NCBI GenBank assembly: GCA_964541755.1
Contig: CAZIRF010000011.1
Span: 1 to 64,000 of the forward strand
Direction: 5' to 3'
Origin: CAZIRF01 sp964541755
GTDB taxonomy: Bacteria > Spirochaetota > Spirochaetia > Treponematales > Breznakiellaceae
Length of the DNA: 64,000 nucleotides
This document shows positions 34,951-42,830 of the stretch, one piece after another. Every line of letters begins with the position of its first letter. Positions within the stretch are counted from its first letter, which is position 1. The position numbers and the translations under genes are program-made. Under the pieces are notes generated by a model that worked only from the letters and a program-made list of their open reading frames with translations, was not told the DNA's origin and ran no database searches.

Positions 34951-35009
34951 CGGTTCAATTCCCACTTGCCCTCTAATAGAAAAGGCCGCCCTTGCGGACG
35001 GCCTTTTCG
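34951..35009 (+). repeat. 59-bp direct repeat, copy B (tRNA-Pro 3'-end fragment + terminator)
   Basis: Same unit as copy A. Its first 20 bases (GGTTCAATTCCCACTTGCCC) are the exact reverse complement of the 3' end of the real tRNA-Pro gene at 35008-35027, so the terminator is framed by inverted tRNA ends. Confidence 0.8.
34980..35006 (-). terminator. Rho-independent terminator after tRNA-Pro
   Basis: AAAAGGCCGTCC-GCAA-GGGCGGCCTTTT on the minus strand starts immediately after the tRNA-Pro discriminator base. A-tract and T-tract on both sides make it bidirectional. Confidence 0.85.
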
Positions 35010-35078
35010 GGCAAGTGGGAATTGAACCCACGACCTCTTGGTCCCGAACCAAGCGCGCTACCCCTGCGCTACTGCCCG
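35007..35078 (-). tRNA. tRNA-Pro (anticodon CGG)
   Basis: 72 nt. Acceptor CGGGCAG pairs with TTGCCCG, D-arm GCGC..GCGC, anticodon stem CTTGG/CCAAG with loop TTCGGGA, and T-arm GTGGG-TTCAATT-CCCAC. Discriminator A. CCA is not encoded. It reads CCG codons. Confidence 0.92.
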
Positions 35079-35088
35079 GATATACATG

Positions 35089-35121
35089 AAAAAAGCCCGT
35101 CCGGTACCCGGACGGGCTTTT
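35089..35121 (-). terminator. Terminator between tRNA-Asp and tRNA-Pro
   Basis: AAAAGCCCGTCCGG and its complement around a 4-nt loop, with a run of T on the minus strand. So tRNA-Asp has its own terminator and tRNA-Pro depends on read-through or a separate promoter. Confidence 0.8.
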
Positions 35122-35122
35122 A

Positions 35123-35196
35123 CGGGAGCGACGGGGCTCGAACCCGCGATCTCCGGCGTGACAGGCCAGCGCGATAACCAGCTTCGCTACGCCCCC
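35123..35196 (-). tRNA. tRNA-Asp (anticodon GTC)
   Basis: 74 nt. Acceptor GGGGGCG pairs with CGCTCCC, anticodon arm GGCCT GTC ACGCC region with loop CTGTCAC, and T-arm CGGG-TTCGAGC-CCCG type. Discriminator G. CCA is not encoded. Confidence 0.93.
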
Positions 35197-35341
35197 GTGA
35201 TGAGACGAACTATACAGAAGACACCAAAAAATGTCAATTATCAGGCACACATTTTTGTATATAAATTTGCCCCCTCCCACAAAAGAATACACGTATTCAT
35301 CCCCAAGCAACCTTACCCGATACTGCAACAACTGTCTTCTA

Positions 35342-35370
35342 TTGACGGTAAAAGGGGTGCGTGCTATTGT
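35342..35370 (+). promoter_or_regulatory. Sigma-70-type promoter of the foldase gene
   Basis: TTGACG (35342-35347), 17-bp spacer, TATTGT (35365-35370); the ATG lies 69 bp further on with AAGAGG before it. Confidence 0.6.
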
Positions 35371-35439
35371 TTCGACTGCCCCGATCGGGCCCCCCGGTCG
35401 GCACCAGTGAACGCATACAGCTCCCAAAGAGGTATCAGC

Positions 35440-36954
35440 ATGGCTTCAAAAGAAAAAATCCCCACCCCGCCGAAAAAAACCGGCGGCATGGCGGAACTGG
35501 CACAACGCTTCAAGGCACACCCCCTCATGTTTGTGGGGACCATGATAATTCTCGTCCTCGTCGTCGTAACCTTTGTTTTCGTCCCCTCGGCGGCCCCTTC
35601 AATGGGTCCCGGTAACGAAAAATACGTTTTCGGAACCTGGGGAAATGAACCCATAGAATTCAGCTATGGCTCCTACATGGCCCGCCAGCGTGAACAGCGC
35701 TACAACCTGTATCAAATGTACGGTATGGAAGTCGGTGAACAAGAGGCCTTCGACATCATGTACTTCGCATTCCAAAGCACGGTTGTTCACACAGCCATCC
35801 TTGAAGAAGTGGAAAAATCCGGCTTTGAAGTGCCCAAGACCATAATCGACAGTGAAATCCGGCGGCACCCAGACTTTCTTGTAGATGGCAAGCTCTCTGC
35901 CGCACGTCTTCGTGCAACAAGCGAAGCCGAGATGCTCACACTCCGAAAAACCATCAGCGAGGAAATAGACAAGAGTCAGTATGTTTCCGCTATCTCATCA
36001 CTCCATATTCCCCAGAGTGAAGTCGACTTCGTAAAATCCGTTGCCGCTACCCGCCGTTACTTCCAGGTTGCGGCAATTGGCCTCGATTCCTTCCCGCAGG
36101 ACGCTATTCGCAGTTGGGCAACCGAAAACAGCGACAAATTCGATACCATCACCCTCTCCCGTATTCGCATCGCCAGCAAGAAAGAAGCCGAAGATCTGCG
36201 CAGCACCATTGAAGCCGGAACTATCAGCTTTGCTGATGCCGCCAAAGCCCACTCTCTCGATTCCCTCAAGGACCAGGGAGGTACGCTGGGCAGTCGTTCT
36301 GTTTGGGAACTCGAATACGAACTTGCAGATGAAGAAGTCCGCTCAAGTGTTCTGGGAAAGCCGGAAGGAACAATCTCAAGCCCCATCCAAAGTGGTGAAT
36401 TTTGGGATCTCTACCGCGTCGACAGTGCTCTTGCTCCTGTAGACATGGATGACCCTGCGGTCTTTACAGAGGTTGAGAACTACTTCAAGAATTACGAACG
36501 GGCTCAGATAGAAGACCACGTCCTCGCGCAGGCAAATACCTTTGTCGCCGCGGCAAAGGAGAGCAACTTTCTCGATGCCGCCCTCGAATCGGGCATGGAA
36601 CGAGAGGAATTGGGTCCGGTCACTCTCAACTACGGGGCTCTTTCACTTTTCTCCGGTTTCGAGGACAGCAATTCGACAATTTTGGGGAACGTTTCACGCA
36701 ACGAAGAACTCCTTGACGAGGCCTTCAACCTCCCCTTGGGCAGTATCTCCAAACCCCTCGTTATAGGCGAGAAGGTCATCGTTATCTGCCCCGTGCGCGA
36801 AGAGGCCGCCGATCCAACCGCTTTGGAATCGCTCTCCAACGAATATCCCGAATTCATTGCGCGTTCCAGCAATGCACGCATCAGTAACTTCTTCCTCGAA
36901 AGCGATCGTCTCGAGAACTCCTTCTTCGAGACCTACATGACAAACTTCCGCTAA
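35440..36954 (+). CDS. PpiD/SurA-like membrane-anchored peptidyl-prolyl isomerase
   Basis: A 504-residue periplasmic foldase anchored by one N-terminal helix (28-49). A SurA_N-type chaperone region (about 55-235) is followed by a parvulin-like domain (about 236-328, GGTLGSRS motif) and a second half resembling the C-terminal part of PpiD. The parvulin domain is short and may be inactive. Start 35440 from AAGAGG; the frame upstream runs through the tRNA genes and is not coding. It is followed four bases later by the DUF115 gene. Confidence 0.85.
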   Translation: MASKEKIPTPPKKTGGMAELAQRFKAHPLMFVGTMIILVLVVVTFVFVPSAAPSMGPGNEKYVFGTWGNEPIEFSYGSYMARQREQRYNLYQMYGMEVGEQEAFDIMYFAFQSTVVHTAILEEVEKSGFEVPKTIIDSEIRRHPDFLVDGKLSAARLRATSEAEMLTLRKTISEEIDKSQYVSAISSLHIPQSEVDFVKSVAATRRYFQVAAIGLDSFPQDAIRSWATENSDKFDTITLSRIRIASKKEAEDLRSTIEAGTISFADAAKAHSLDSLKDQGGTLGSRSVWELEYELADEEVRSSVLGKPEGTISSPIQSGEFWDLYRVDSALAPVDMDDPAVFTEVENYFKNYERAQIEDHVLAQANTFVAAAKESNFLDAALESGMEREELGPVTLNYGALSLFSGFEDSNSTILGNVSRNEELLDEAFNLPLGSISKPLVIGEKVIVICPVREEAADPTALESLSNEYPEFIARSSNARISNFFLESDRLENSFFETYMTNFR

Positions 36955-36958
36955 GTCC

Positions 36959-38689
36959 ATGACGCCAGAAGCCCCCCGGCCGGTTCCAGCCCGCCGGGGG
37001 TTTTCCCTTCACTACCGCAATACACAACTTCTATCCAAAATTGATCCGCTTCATCAAGCGGAACGCATTGTCGCCAGCCTTGATTCGCGCCCGCAAAATC
37101 TCTATTTCTGTCCATCGCCCCTTTTGGGCTATGGACTTGAACAACTGCTCGCACGCACCCACTCCTCAAGCGCCATACTCTGTGTGGAAAGCGATCCCCA
37201 ACTCCACAAACTCTCTCGGGAAGCCCTCTTGCCCCTCCTCGACGCCAACCCGTCGCGAATTGCCCTGGCCCCGCCGGACATCACCACACCGGAAGAGATC
37301 CTGGCCTTTCTCGAATCAATCTGGCCTCCACGTCGCTTTCGGCGCGTTATCAGTCTAAAAACCAATCGGGGCTGGTCTTTGGACAGTGCACGATACACGG
37401 CACTTGAGGAAACCGTGCGCACACATATCTACCAAGCCTGGCAGAATACCATCACCCTCTTGCGTTTGGGGCAGCGCTATACGAGCAACCTCATCCGCAA
37501 TCTGCCCCTTATTTCGGTGGTCCCGGCACTTTCCTCAACGGCAGTCGGAACGCGGGACATCCTCGCACTCGGGGCTGGTCCGGGTTTGGATGCCCTCCTT
37601 GACCAGCTCCAAGCCGAGCATCCCGCCTTTGGTGATCCCACAAAACGTCACTTTTCGATTTTCTGTGTCGATACCGCTCTACGGCCACTCCTCGAACGCG
37701 GTATACGCCCGGATGCCGTCCTCGCCCTCGAAGCCCAATATTGGAACCTCCTGGACTTTATCGGCACCGGCACCCTTCCCCTCATCCTCGATCTGGCCTC
37801 CCACTATGCAACGTGGCGCGTATGTACAAAGGATACCCCGCCGCTCACCGCTGCCCCGCAAGCCCTCGTCTCGACACAGTGGGCCCCCTTACAGCTCTTC
37901 ACCCGACTCGAAGGGGCGGGACTCCTCCCCTCAAAAATCCCCCCCCTGGGATCTGTCGGGCTCAGCCTCGTCCAACTCGCCCTCACGCTTACTCGAGGCA
38001 GGGTCATCATCGCGGGACTCGATTTCGCCTTTAGTGCCGACAGCTTCCACGCAAAAGGGACTTCCCATGGCCTCATGCATGAATCCTCGACAAATCGACT
38101 CACGAGCCTCTTTCGTGCCGAACGGGCCTTTCGACAGGGGGTTCACCACCATCCCGACAAGAACGGCTTCCCCATCCTGAGTGATCCTGCCCTCGAAGGC
38201 TACCGAAACCTCTTCAAAAGCCACTTTGCCCATGAAAACCGGATACTGGATGCAGGAGAAAAAGGTCTCGATTTGGGGATTCCACGGGTCAGCGGCCACG
38301 AAGCAGGGGCAATCCTCTTCGAAGAGAAGAATTTTTATACTGATAGTTTTCTCTGCGCCCAGGAGAGTGGACGGCCCGTACGGCCAAAGGCGGCATGGGA
38401 CACTATCCACTCCTTTATACTAACAGAGCAGCGAGCCCTCGAGGACTTGCGCGACATCCTCACCGGCCAAAGAGCGCTCAAACAGGACGAGCTGGTCGCG
38501 CACATCGACGCACTCGACTACCTGTGGGCCCACTTTGCCGAATACCAGGGCACCCGAAGCAGCGCCGAACTGGCAAGTGACCAAAGTTTTCTCAAGCGCC
38601 TTCGCGCCGGCATCGATCGCAATCTTAAAGACTGGATGATCGCCGCTCGAAGTCTTGAAGCCCTCAAACCAGTCGCAAACGGCGAGTAA
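36959..38689 (+). CDS. DUF115 (Maf/MptE-like) protein, possible flagellin glycosylation factor
   Basis: A 576-residue protein with the DUF115 core: GAGPGLDALLDQL nucleotide-like loop (about 203-215), VDTALRPLLERGIRPDAVLALE, and GLDFAF. Homologues include motility-associated (Maf) glycosyltransferases that add nonulosonic acid sugars to flagellin, and archaeal MptE. A flagellar role would fit the chemotaxis gene content but is inference. Starts four bases after the foldase stop with no clear ribosome site, so translation is probably coupled. Confidence 0.8.
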   Translation: MTPEAPRPVPARRGFSLHYRNTQLLSKIDPLHQAERIVASLDSRPQNLYFCPSPLLGYGLEQLLARTHSSSAILCVESDPQLHKLSREALLPLLDANPSRIALAPPDITTPEEILAFLESIWPPRRFRRVISLKTNRGWSLDSARYTALEETVRTHIYQAWQNTITLLRLGQRYTSNLIRNLPLISVVPALSSTAVGTRDILALGAGPGLDALLDQLQAEHPAFGDPTKRHFSIFCVDTALRPLLERGIRPDAVLALEAQYWNLLDFIGTGTLPLILDLASHYATWRVCTKDTPPLTAAPQALVSTQWAPLQLFTRLEGAGLLPSKIPPLGSVGLSLVQLALTLTRGRVIIAGLDFAFSADSFHAKGTSHGLMHESSTNRLTSLFRAERAFRQGVHHHPDKNGFPILSDPALEGYRNLFKSHFAHENRILDAGEKGLDLGIPRVSGHEAGAILFEEKNFYTDSFLCAQESGRPVRPKAAWDTIHSFILTEQRALEDLRDILTGQRALKQDELVAHIDALDYLWAHFAEYQGTRSSAELASDQSFLKRLRAGIDRNLKDWMIAARSLEALKPVANGE

Positions 38690-38701
38690 GATCGTGCGGT
38701 A

Positions 38702-40507
38702 TCAGTCTTCGCCCGTCTTGAGAACGGCAAGAAAGGCCGACTGTGGAAGTTCCACGTCACCCACCATCTTCATGCGCTTTTTACCCTCTTTCTGCTTTTC
38801 GAGGAGCTTGCGCTTTCGGGAGATATCCCCACCATAACACTTTGCCAGGACGTCCTTGCGCAGGGCATTGACTGTTTCACGGGCAATAACATTACTGCCA
38901 ATAGCCCCTTGGATAGGGATCTTGAACTGTTGTCGGGGAATTTCCTCTTGGAGGCGCTCACAAACCTTTTTGGCTCGCTCATAAGCACTCCCCTTGAAAA
39001 CCAGCTGCGAAAGGGCGTCAACCGGCTTCCCGTTAAGGAGGATGTCGAGTTTGGCGAGTTCGGTTCGTTTGAATTCGGTTATATCGTAATCGAAAGAAGC
39101 GTAGCCGCGACTTATGCTCTTCAAGCGATCGTAAAAGTCATAGAGGACCTCTGCAAGGGGCATATCAAAGACAATTTCAACCCGTTTCTCGTCGAGGTAG
39201 GTCATACTCGTCTGCACCCCGCGCTTTTCCATACACAGAGTCATGATGTTTCCCAGGTAGGTCGTGGGTGTTATGATGGCAGCCCGAATGTAGGGTTCCT
39301 CGGCCGATTCTATCTTTCCCTCGTCCGGGTAGTCGGCGGGATTGTCCACCATGATTTCTTCACCGGTTTTAAGATAGACCTTGTATCGTACCGAGGGCGC
39401 CGTAAATATAATGGACTGATCAAACTCGCGCTCAAGCCGCTCCTGTACGACTTCCAAGTGAAGCAATCCCAAAAATCCGCAGCGAAACCCAAAGCCCAAG
39501 GCCAGGGATGAATCTTTTTCATAGACGAGAGAAGCATCATTGAGCTTGAGCTTTTCGAGACTCGTGCGCAACTCATCGTAATCATTGGAATCAAGGGGAT
39601 AAATGGATGAATAAACGACCGGCTTTACCTCACGAAAGCCTTCAAGGGGTTTTTCACAGGGGCGGTCAACGGCCGTAACGGTGTCGCCAACGCGAACATC
39701 GCTAACCGTCTTTATACCGGCGACAATATACCCAACCTGCCCGGCGTGAAGTTCTTCCTTATCGATAAGGGCAATCTGGAAAATGCCAATCTTTTCGACC
39801 TCGTACTCTGCGTCGGAATTCATGAAGCGAATATTCTGACCTTTGCGAATCGTCCCCTGGAAGACACGCAGGTGAACTATAACCCCACGATAGGGGTCGT
39901 AATGGCAATCAAAGATAAGAGCCTGCAGGGGGTCTTCGTGATTCAGGCTGGGGGCGGGTATTCGGGTAATAATCGCCTCAAAGAGCTCGTCGATCCCCGT
40001 CCCCTGTTTGGCAGAGACCAAAAGCGCCGTATCACCATCGAGACCAAGATCATGGTCTATTTGCTTTTTGGCCATGTCGATATCTGCAGCGGGCATATCG
40101 ATTTTATTGATAACCGGAATTATTTCCAGGTCGTGTTCAAGGGCCAAGTACATATTGGAGAGGGTCTGGGCCTCAACCCCCTGGGTGGCGTCCACTAGCA
40201 GGAGCGCGCCCTCGCAGGAAGATATTGCACGAGACACTTCATAGGTAAAGTCCACATGACCAGGGGTATCGACAAAATTGAGCTGATACTCGATTCCATC
40301 ATGAGCCAGATAGGGGATGGTAACCGCCTGACTCTTGATGGTAATACCCCGTTCACGTTCAATATCCATGCTGTCAAGAAGTTGATTCTTGAAATCCCGA
40401 TCTGTAACAATGCGGGCCTTCTGGATAAGGCGATCGGCAAGGGTGGACTTGCCGTGGTCAATATGGGCGATGATGCAAAAATTGCGTATGCGCGCGCGCT
40501 CAATCAT
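38702..40507 (-). CDS. lepA: Elongation factor 4 (LepA), back-translocating GTPase
   Basis: A 601-residue translation GTPase with G1 AHIDHGKST (14-22), DTPGH, NKID, an EF-G-like middle, and the LepA-specific C-terminal domain (RDVLAKCYGGDISRKRKLLEKQKEGKKRMK). Length equals the family norm. No Shine-Dalgarno is seen; the promoter places transcription start at the ATG. It is convergent with the DUF115 gene, 12 bp apart. Confidence 0.98.
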   Translation of the reverse strand: MIERARIRNFCIIAHIDHGKSTLADRLIQKARIVTDRDFKNQLLDSMDIERERGITIKSQAVTIPYLAHDGIEYQLNFVDTPGHVDFTYEVSRAISSCEGALLLVDATQGVEAQTLSNMYLALEHDLEIIPVINKIDMPAADIDMAKKQIDHDLGLDGDTALLVSAKQGTGIDELFEAIITRIPAPSLNHEDPLQALIFDCHYDPYRGVIVHLRVFQGTIRKGQNIRFMNSDAEYEVEKIGIFQIALIDKEELHAGQVGYIVAGIKTVSDVRVGDTVTAVDRPCEKPLEGFREVKPVVYSSIYPLDSNDYDELRTSLEKLKLNDASLVYEKDSSLALGFGFRCGFLGLLHLEVVQERLEREFDQSIIFTAPSVRYKVYLKTGEEIMVDNPADYPDEGKIESAEEPYIRAAIITPTTYLGNIMTLCMEKRGVQTSMTYLDEKRVEIVFDMPLAEVLYDFYDRLKSISRGYASFDYDITEFKRTELAKLDILLNGKPVDALSQLVFKGSAYERAKKVCERLQEEIPRQQFKIPIQGAIGSNVIARETVNALRKDVLAKCYGGDISRKRKLLEKQKEGKKRMKMVGDVELPQSAFLAVLKTGED

Positions 40508-40513
40508 ATGCGG

Positions 40514-40542
40514 ACTATACCGGATAATTGCAAGTCAAACAA
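40514..40542 (-). promoter_or_regulatory. lepA promoter giving a leaderless mRNA
   Basis: Minus strand: TTGTTT (40542-40537), 17-bp spacer, TATAGT (40519-40514), then CCGCAT and the ATG of lepA. Only six bases separate the -10 box from the start codon. Confidence 0.6.
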
Positions 40543-40544
40543 GG

Positions 40545-42416
40545 CTACAGGGCAGTGAGGGCCTCCATCAGCTGCACCTGTGTAAATGGCTTCTGAATAA
40601 AGCGACTCCATTGCCGTGCTTCGATTTCCCGTTCGACATTGGCATCGTGGTACCCGGACATAAACAGAACCTTGAGATCCTTGTGCATGGCATGAAGGCG
40701 ATCGGCCAACTCATACCCGTTCATGCGGGGCATGACCACATCCGTAAGCAACATGAAGTTTTTCTCGCGTTCGGCAATAATAATTGCCTCGCCCGGGTTG
40801 GCGGCCTCATGAACCGTGTAGCCACTCTTGCTCAAAATACGAGAGAGCAGATTGCGCAGATAGTCATCATCCTCTGCAATAAGGATGGCACCCCCCTGCC
40901 CTTCGGATATCCGCTCAACTGCTATTTTTTCGACAATCGATTCGAGTTTCCCGCTGGCTATCGGGAGGTAGATGAAAAAACTCGTTCCTTTACCCTTGTC
41001 GGACTCGACCGAAATACGCCCCCCATGGCGGTTTACGATGGCATACACGGTGGACAGCCCCATCCCCGTTCCCTTCTCGACCCCTTTGGTGGTAAAGAAT
41101 GGTTCGAAAATACGTTGCAGGTGCTCATGCTCAATCCCGGCGCCGTTATCACGCACCGCAAGGACAAACCAATCCCCCTTGGGTATGTTGTGCGAACTCG
41201 CTCCGCCGTCGGAATGGTAATTCCAGGTCTCTATGGTTATGACCCCGTTCTCTTCAATTGCGTCCTTTGCATTTACAACCAGGTTGATAATCACCTGCTC
41301 GAATTGTCCTTGATCAATGGAGACATTCGGTTTTTTGGCTTCGGTATAATATTTTATACTGATAGTTTCACTCACCAGACGGCGCAGCATCTTTTCCATA
41401 TCCATGACAGCGACATTACCGTCGACAAGCTTGGGTTCAAATGCCTGTTTGCGGGAAAAGGTAAGGAGCTGGCGGGTAAGATTAACGGCTTTTTTGGCGG
41501 CCGTCTGAATACCATTGAGTTCCTCGACCAGACGATTGTCGTCCGGGATATCTTCGGCCATCAGGTTGCAATACCCCATTATGGCAGTGATGATGTTGTT
41601 GAAATCATGGGCGATGCCGCCTGCAAGCCGCCCGATGGCTTCCATCTTCTGTGCCTGTTGCAGCTGTTGCTCGAGCTCCCGGCGAATACTCACATCGACG
41701 AGCGACCAGCGTAGTTCAACGGGGTTTCCGCTGTTGTCATTGAAACGGGATGTCGTCGCCAATGTGTAGACGGGACTTCCGTCAAGGCGCAAAAGCGTCC
41801 ACTCCTCGGCCCCGTGAGGGGTTCCACCCAAAGCCCTGGCGAGCGCATCAGATCCGGCCAGGCGATCGGCAAACATGTCGGAGAGGCGCTTCCCGGCAAG
41901 AAGCTTGGAGTCTTTTGCACCGAGCATATGGATAAAGGCCTGATTGTACTGGCGTATTACCCCTTGGGTATCGGTAGTGACATTCGCGTTCGGTGCATTT
42001 TCAAAGAGGCTGCGATACCGCTCTTCGCTCGTTCGCAGGCGTGTTTCCAAATTATGCCGATACAGGGCTATATCAATGATTGTACGGAGTTCACGCTCTT
42101 CAAAGGGCTTTAGAAGGTAGCCGAAGGGCTGGCTGTCACGTGCACGGGCAATGGTTGCCTCATCATTGAATGCCGTAAGGAGCACAACGGGAATACAAAA
42201 ACGCTCATATATGGCACGGGAGGACTCGATGCCATCCAGTGTTCCCTTGAGACGAATATCCATGAGCACAAGATCCGGTGGAAGTGATTCACACATAGCG
42301 ATGGCTTCCTCACCACTGGACACGAGGCCCACGACTTCGTGTTCAAAGAGTTCCACCTGGCGCTTTATATCCAGCGCGACAATTTGCTCATCTTCACAAA
42401 CCAGTATTCGTGCCAT
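40545..42416 (-). CDS. Hybrid sensor kinase: receiver - PAS - HisKA - HATPase - receiver
   Basis: A 623-residue soluble kinase. N-terminal receiver with Asp53 (LMDIRLKG); PAS (about 130-245); HisKA with His270 (GGIAHDFNNI); HATPase (DNGAGI, GTGMGLS); C-terminal receiver with Asp559 (LLTDVVMPRMNG). There are no transmembrane helices. It lies 12 bp behind a single-domain receiver gene at the end of cluster B and 37 bp before lepA. The N-terminal receiver could accept phosphate from CheA. Confidence 0.93.
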   Translation of the reverse strand: MARILVCEDEQIVALDIKRQVELFEHEVVGLVSSGEEAIAMCESLPPDLVLMDIRLKGTLDGIESSRAIYERFCIPVVLLTAFNDEATIARARDSQPFGYLLKPFEERELRTIIDIALYRHNLETRLRTSEERYRSLFENAPNANVTTDTQGVIRQYNQAFIHMLGAKDSKLLAGKRLSDMFADRLAGSDALARALGGTPHGAEEWTLLRLDGSPVYTLATTSRFNDNSGNPVELRWSLVDVSIRRELEQQLQQAQKMEAIGRLAGGIAHDFNNIITAIMGYCNLMAEDIPDDNRLVEELNGIQTAAKKAVNLTRQLLTFSRKQAFEPKLVDGNVAVMDMEKMLRRLVSETISIKYYTEAKKPNVSIDQGQFEQVIINLVVNAKDAIEENGVITIETWNYHSDGGASSHNIPKGDWFVLAVRDNGAGIEHEHLQRIFEPFFTTKGVEKGTGMGLSTVYAIVNRHGGRISVESDKGKGTSFFIYLPIASGKLESIVEKIAVERISEGQGGAILIAEDDDYLRNLLSRILSKSGYTVHEAANPGEAIIIAEREKNFMLLTDVVMPRMNGYELADRLHAMHKDLKVLFMSGYHDANVEREIEARQWSRFIQKPFTQVQLMEALTAL

Positions 42417-42428
42417 CCGGTATCTCTG

Positions 42429-42830
42429 TCAGTCCTTTTTGAAGCCGAGCCGGGCAAGCTCTTGCCGCAATTTTTCCACATCTACCGGTTTTACCAGATA
42501 GCCGGTAGCCCCGCCGGTATTGTACGCCTCGATAACGTTCTTGGGATCCTCCATGACGGTTGTCATGATCACCTTTACCTCATCAACACTCTTTATACCC
42601 ATGCGTGATTCAAGGGCCCGAATACGCTTCAAGGCCTCCTGTCCATCGACATTGGGCATCATGATATCCATGAATATTACATCATAGGGCCTGGACTCTT
42701 CCCATGCAAACGAAAAAGCAGTCACGGCCTCTTCTCCATCTATAACGACATCAACCTCGCCATAGTTTTCCAAGAGGCGTTGCATCATCCTGCGAGAAGC
42801 AAAATCATCTTCCACAATCAGAGCTCTCAT
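42429..42830 (-). CDS. Single-domain response regulator (CheY-like)
   Basis: A 133-residue receiver with D8/D9, phospho-acceptor Asp55 (FMDIMMPNVDG) and Lys in YLVKPVD. It is flanked on both sides by receiver-containing hybrid kinases and overlaps the larger one by four bases (ATGA). Likely the phosphate-receiving output or shuttle of the two kinases. The conserved Ser/Thr switch residue is present (MTTV). Confidence 0.92.
   Translation of the reverse strand: MRALIVEDDFASRRMMQRLLENYGEVDVVIDGEEAVTAFSFAWEESRPYDVIFMDIMMPNVDGQEALKRIRALESRMGIKSVDEVKVIMTTVMEDPKNVIEAYNTGGATGYLVKPVDVEKLRQELARLGFKKD

Noticed and set aside
34888..35427. ORFs across the tRNA genes with peptides such as GIEPTTSWSR
   Set aside because: These are translations of tRNA-Pro/tRNA-Asp and terminators, a frequent false call.
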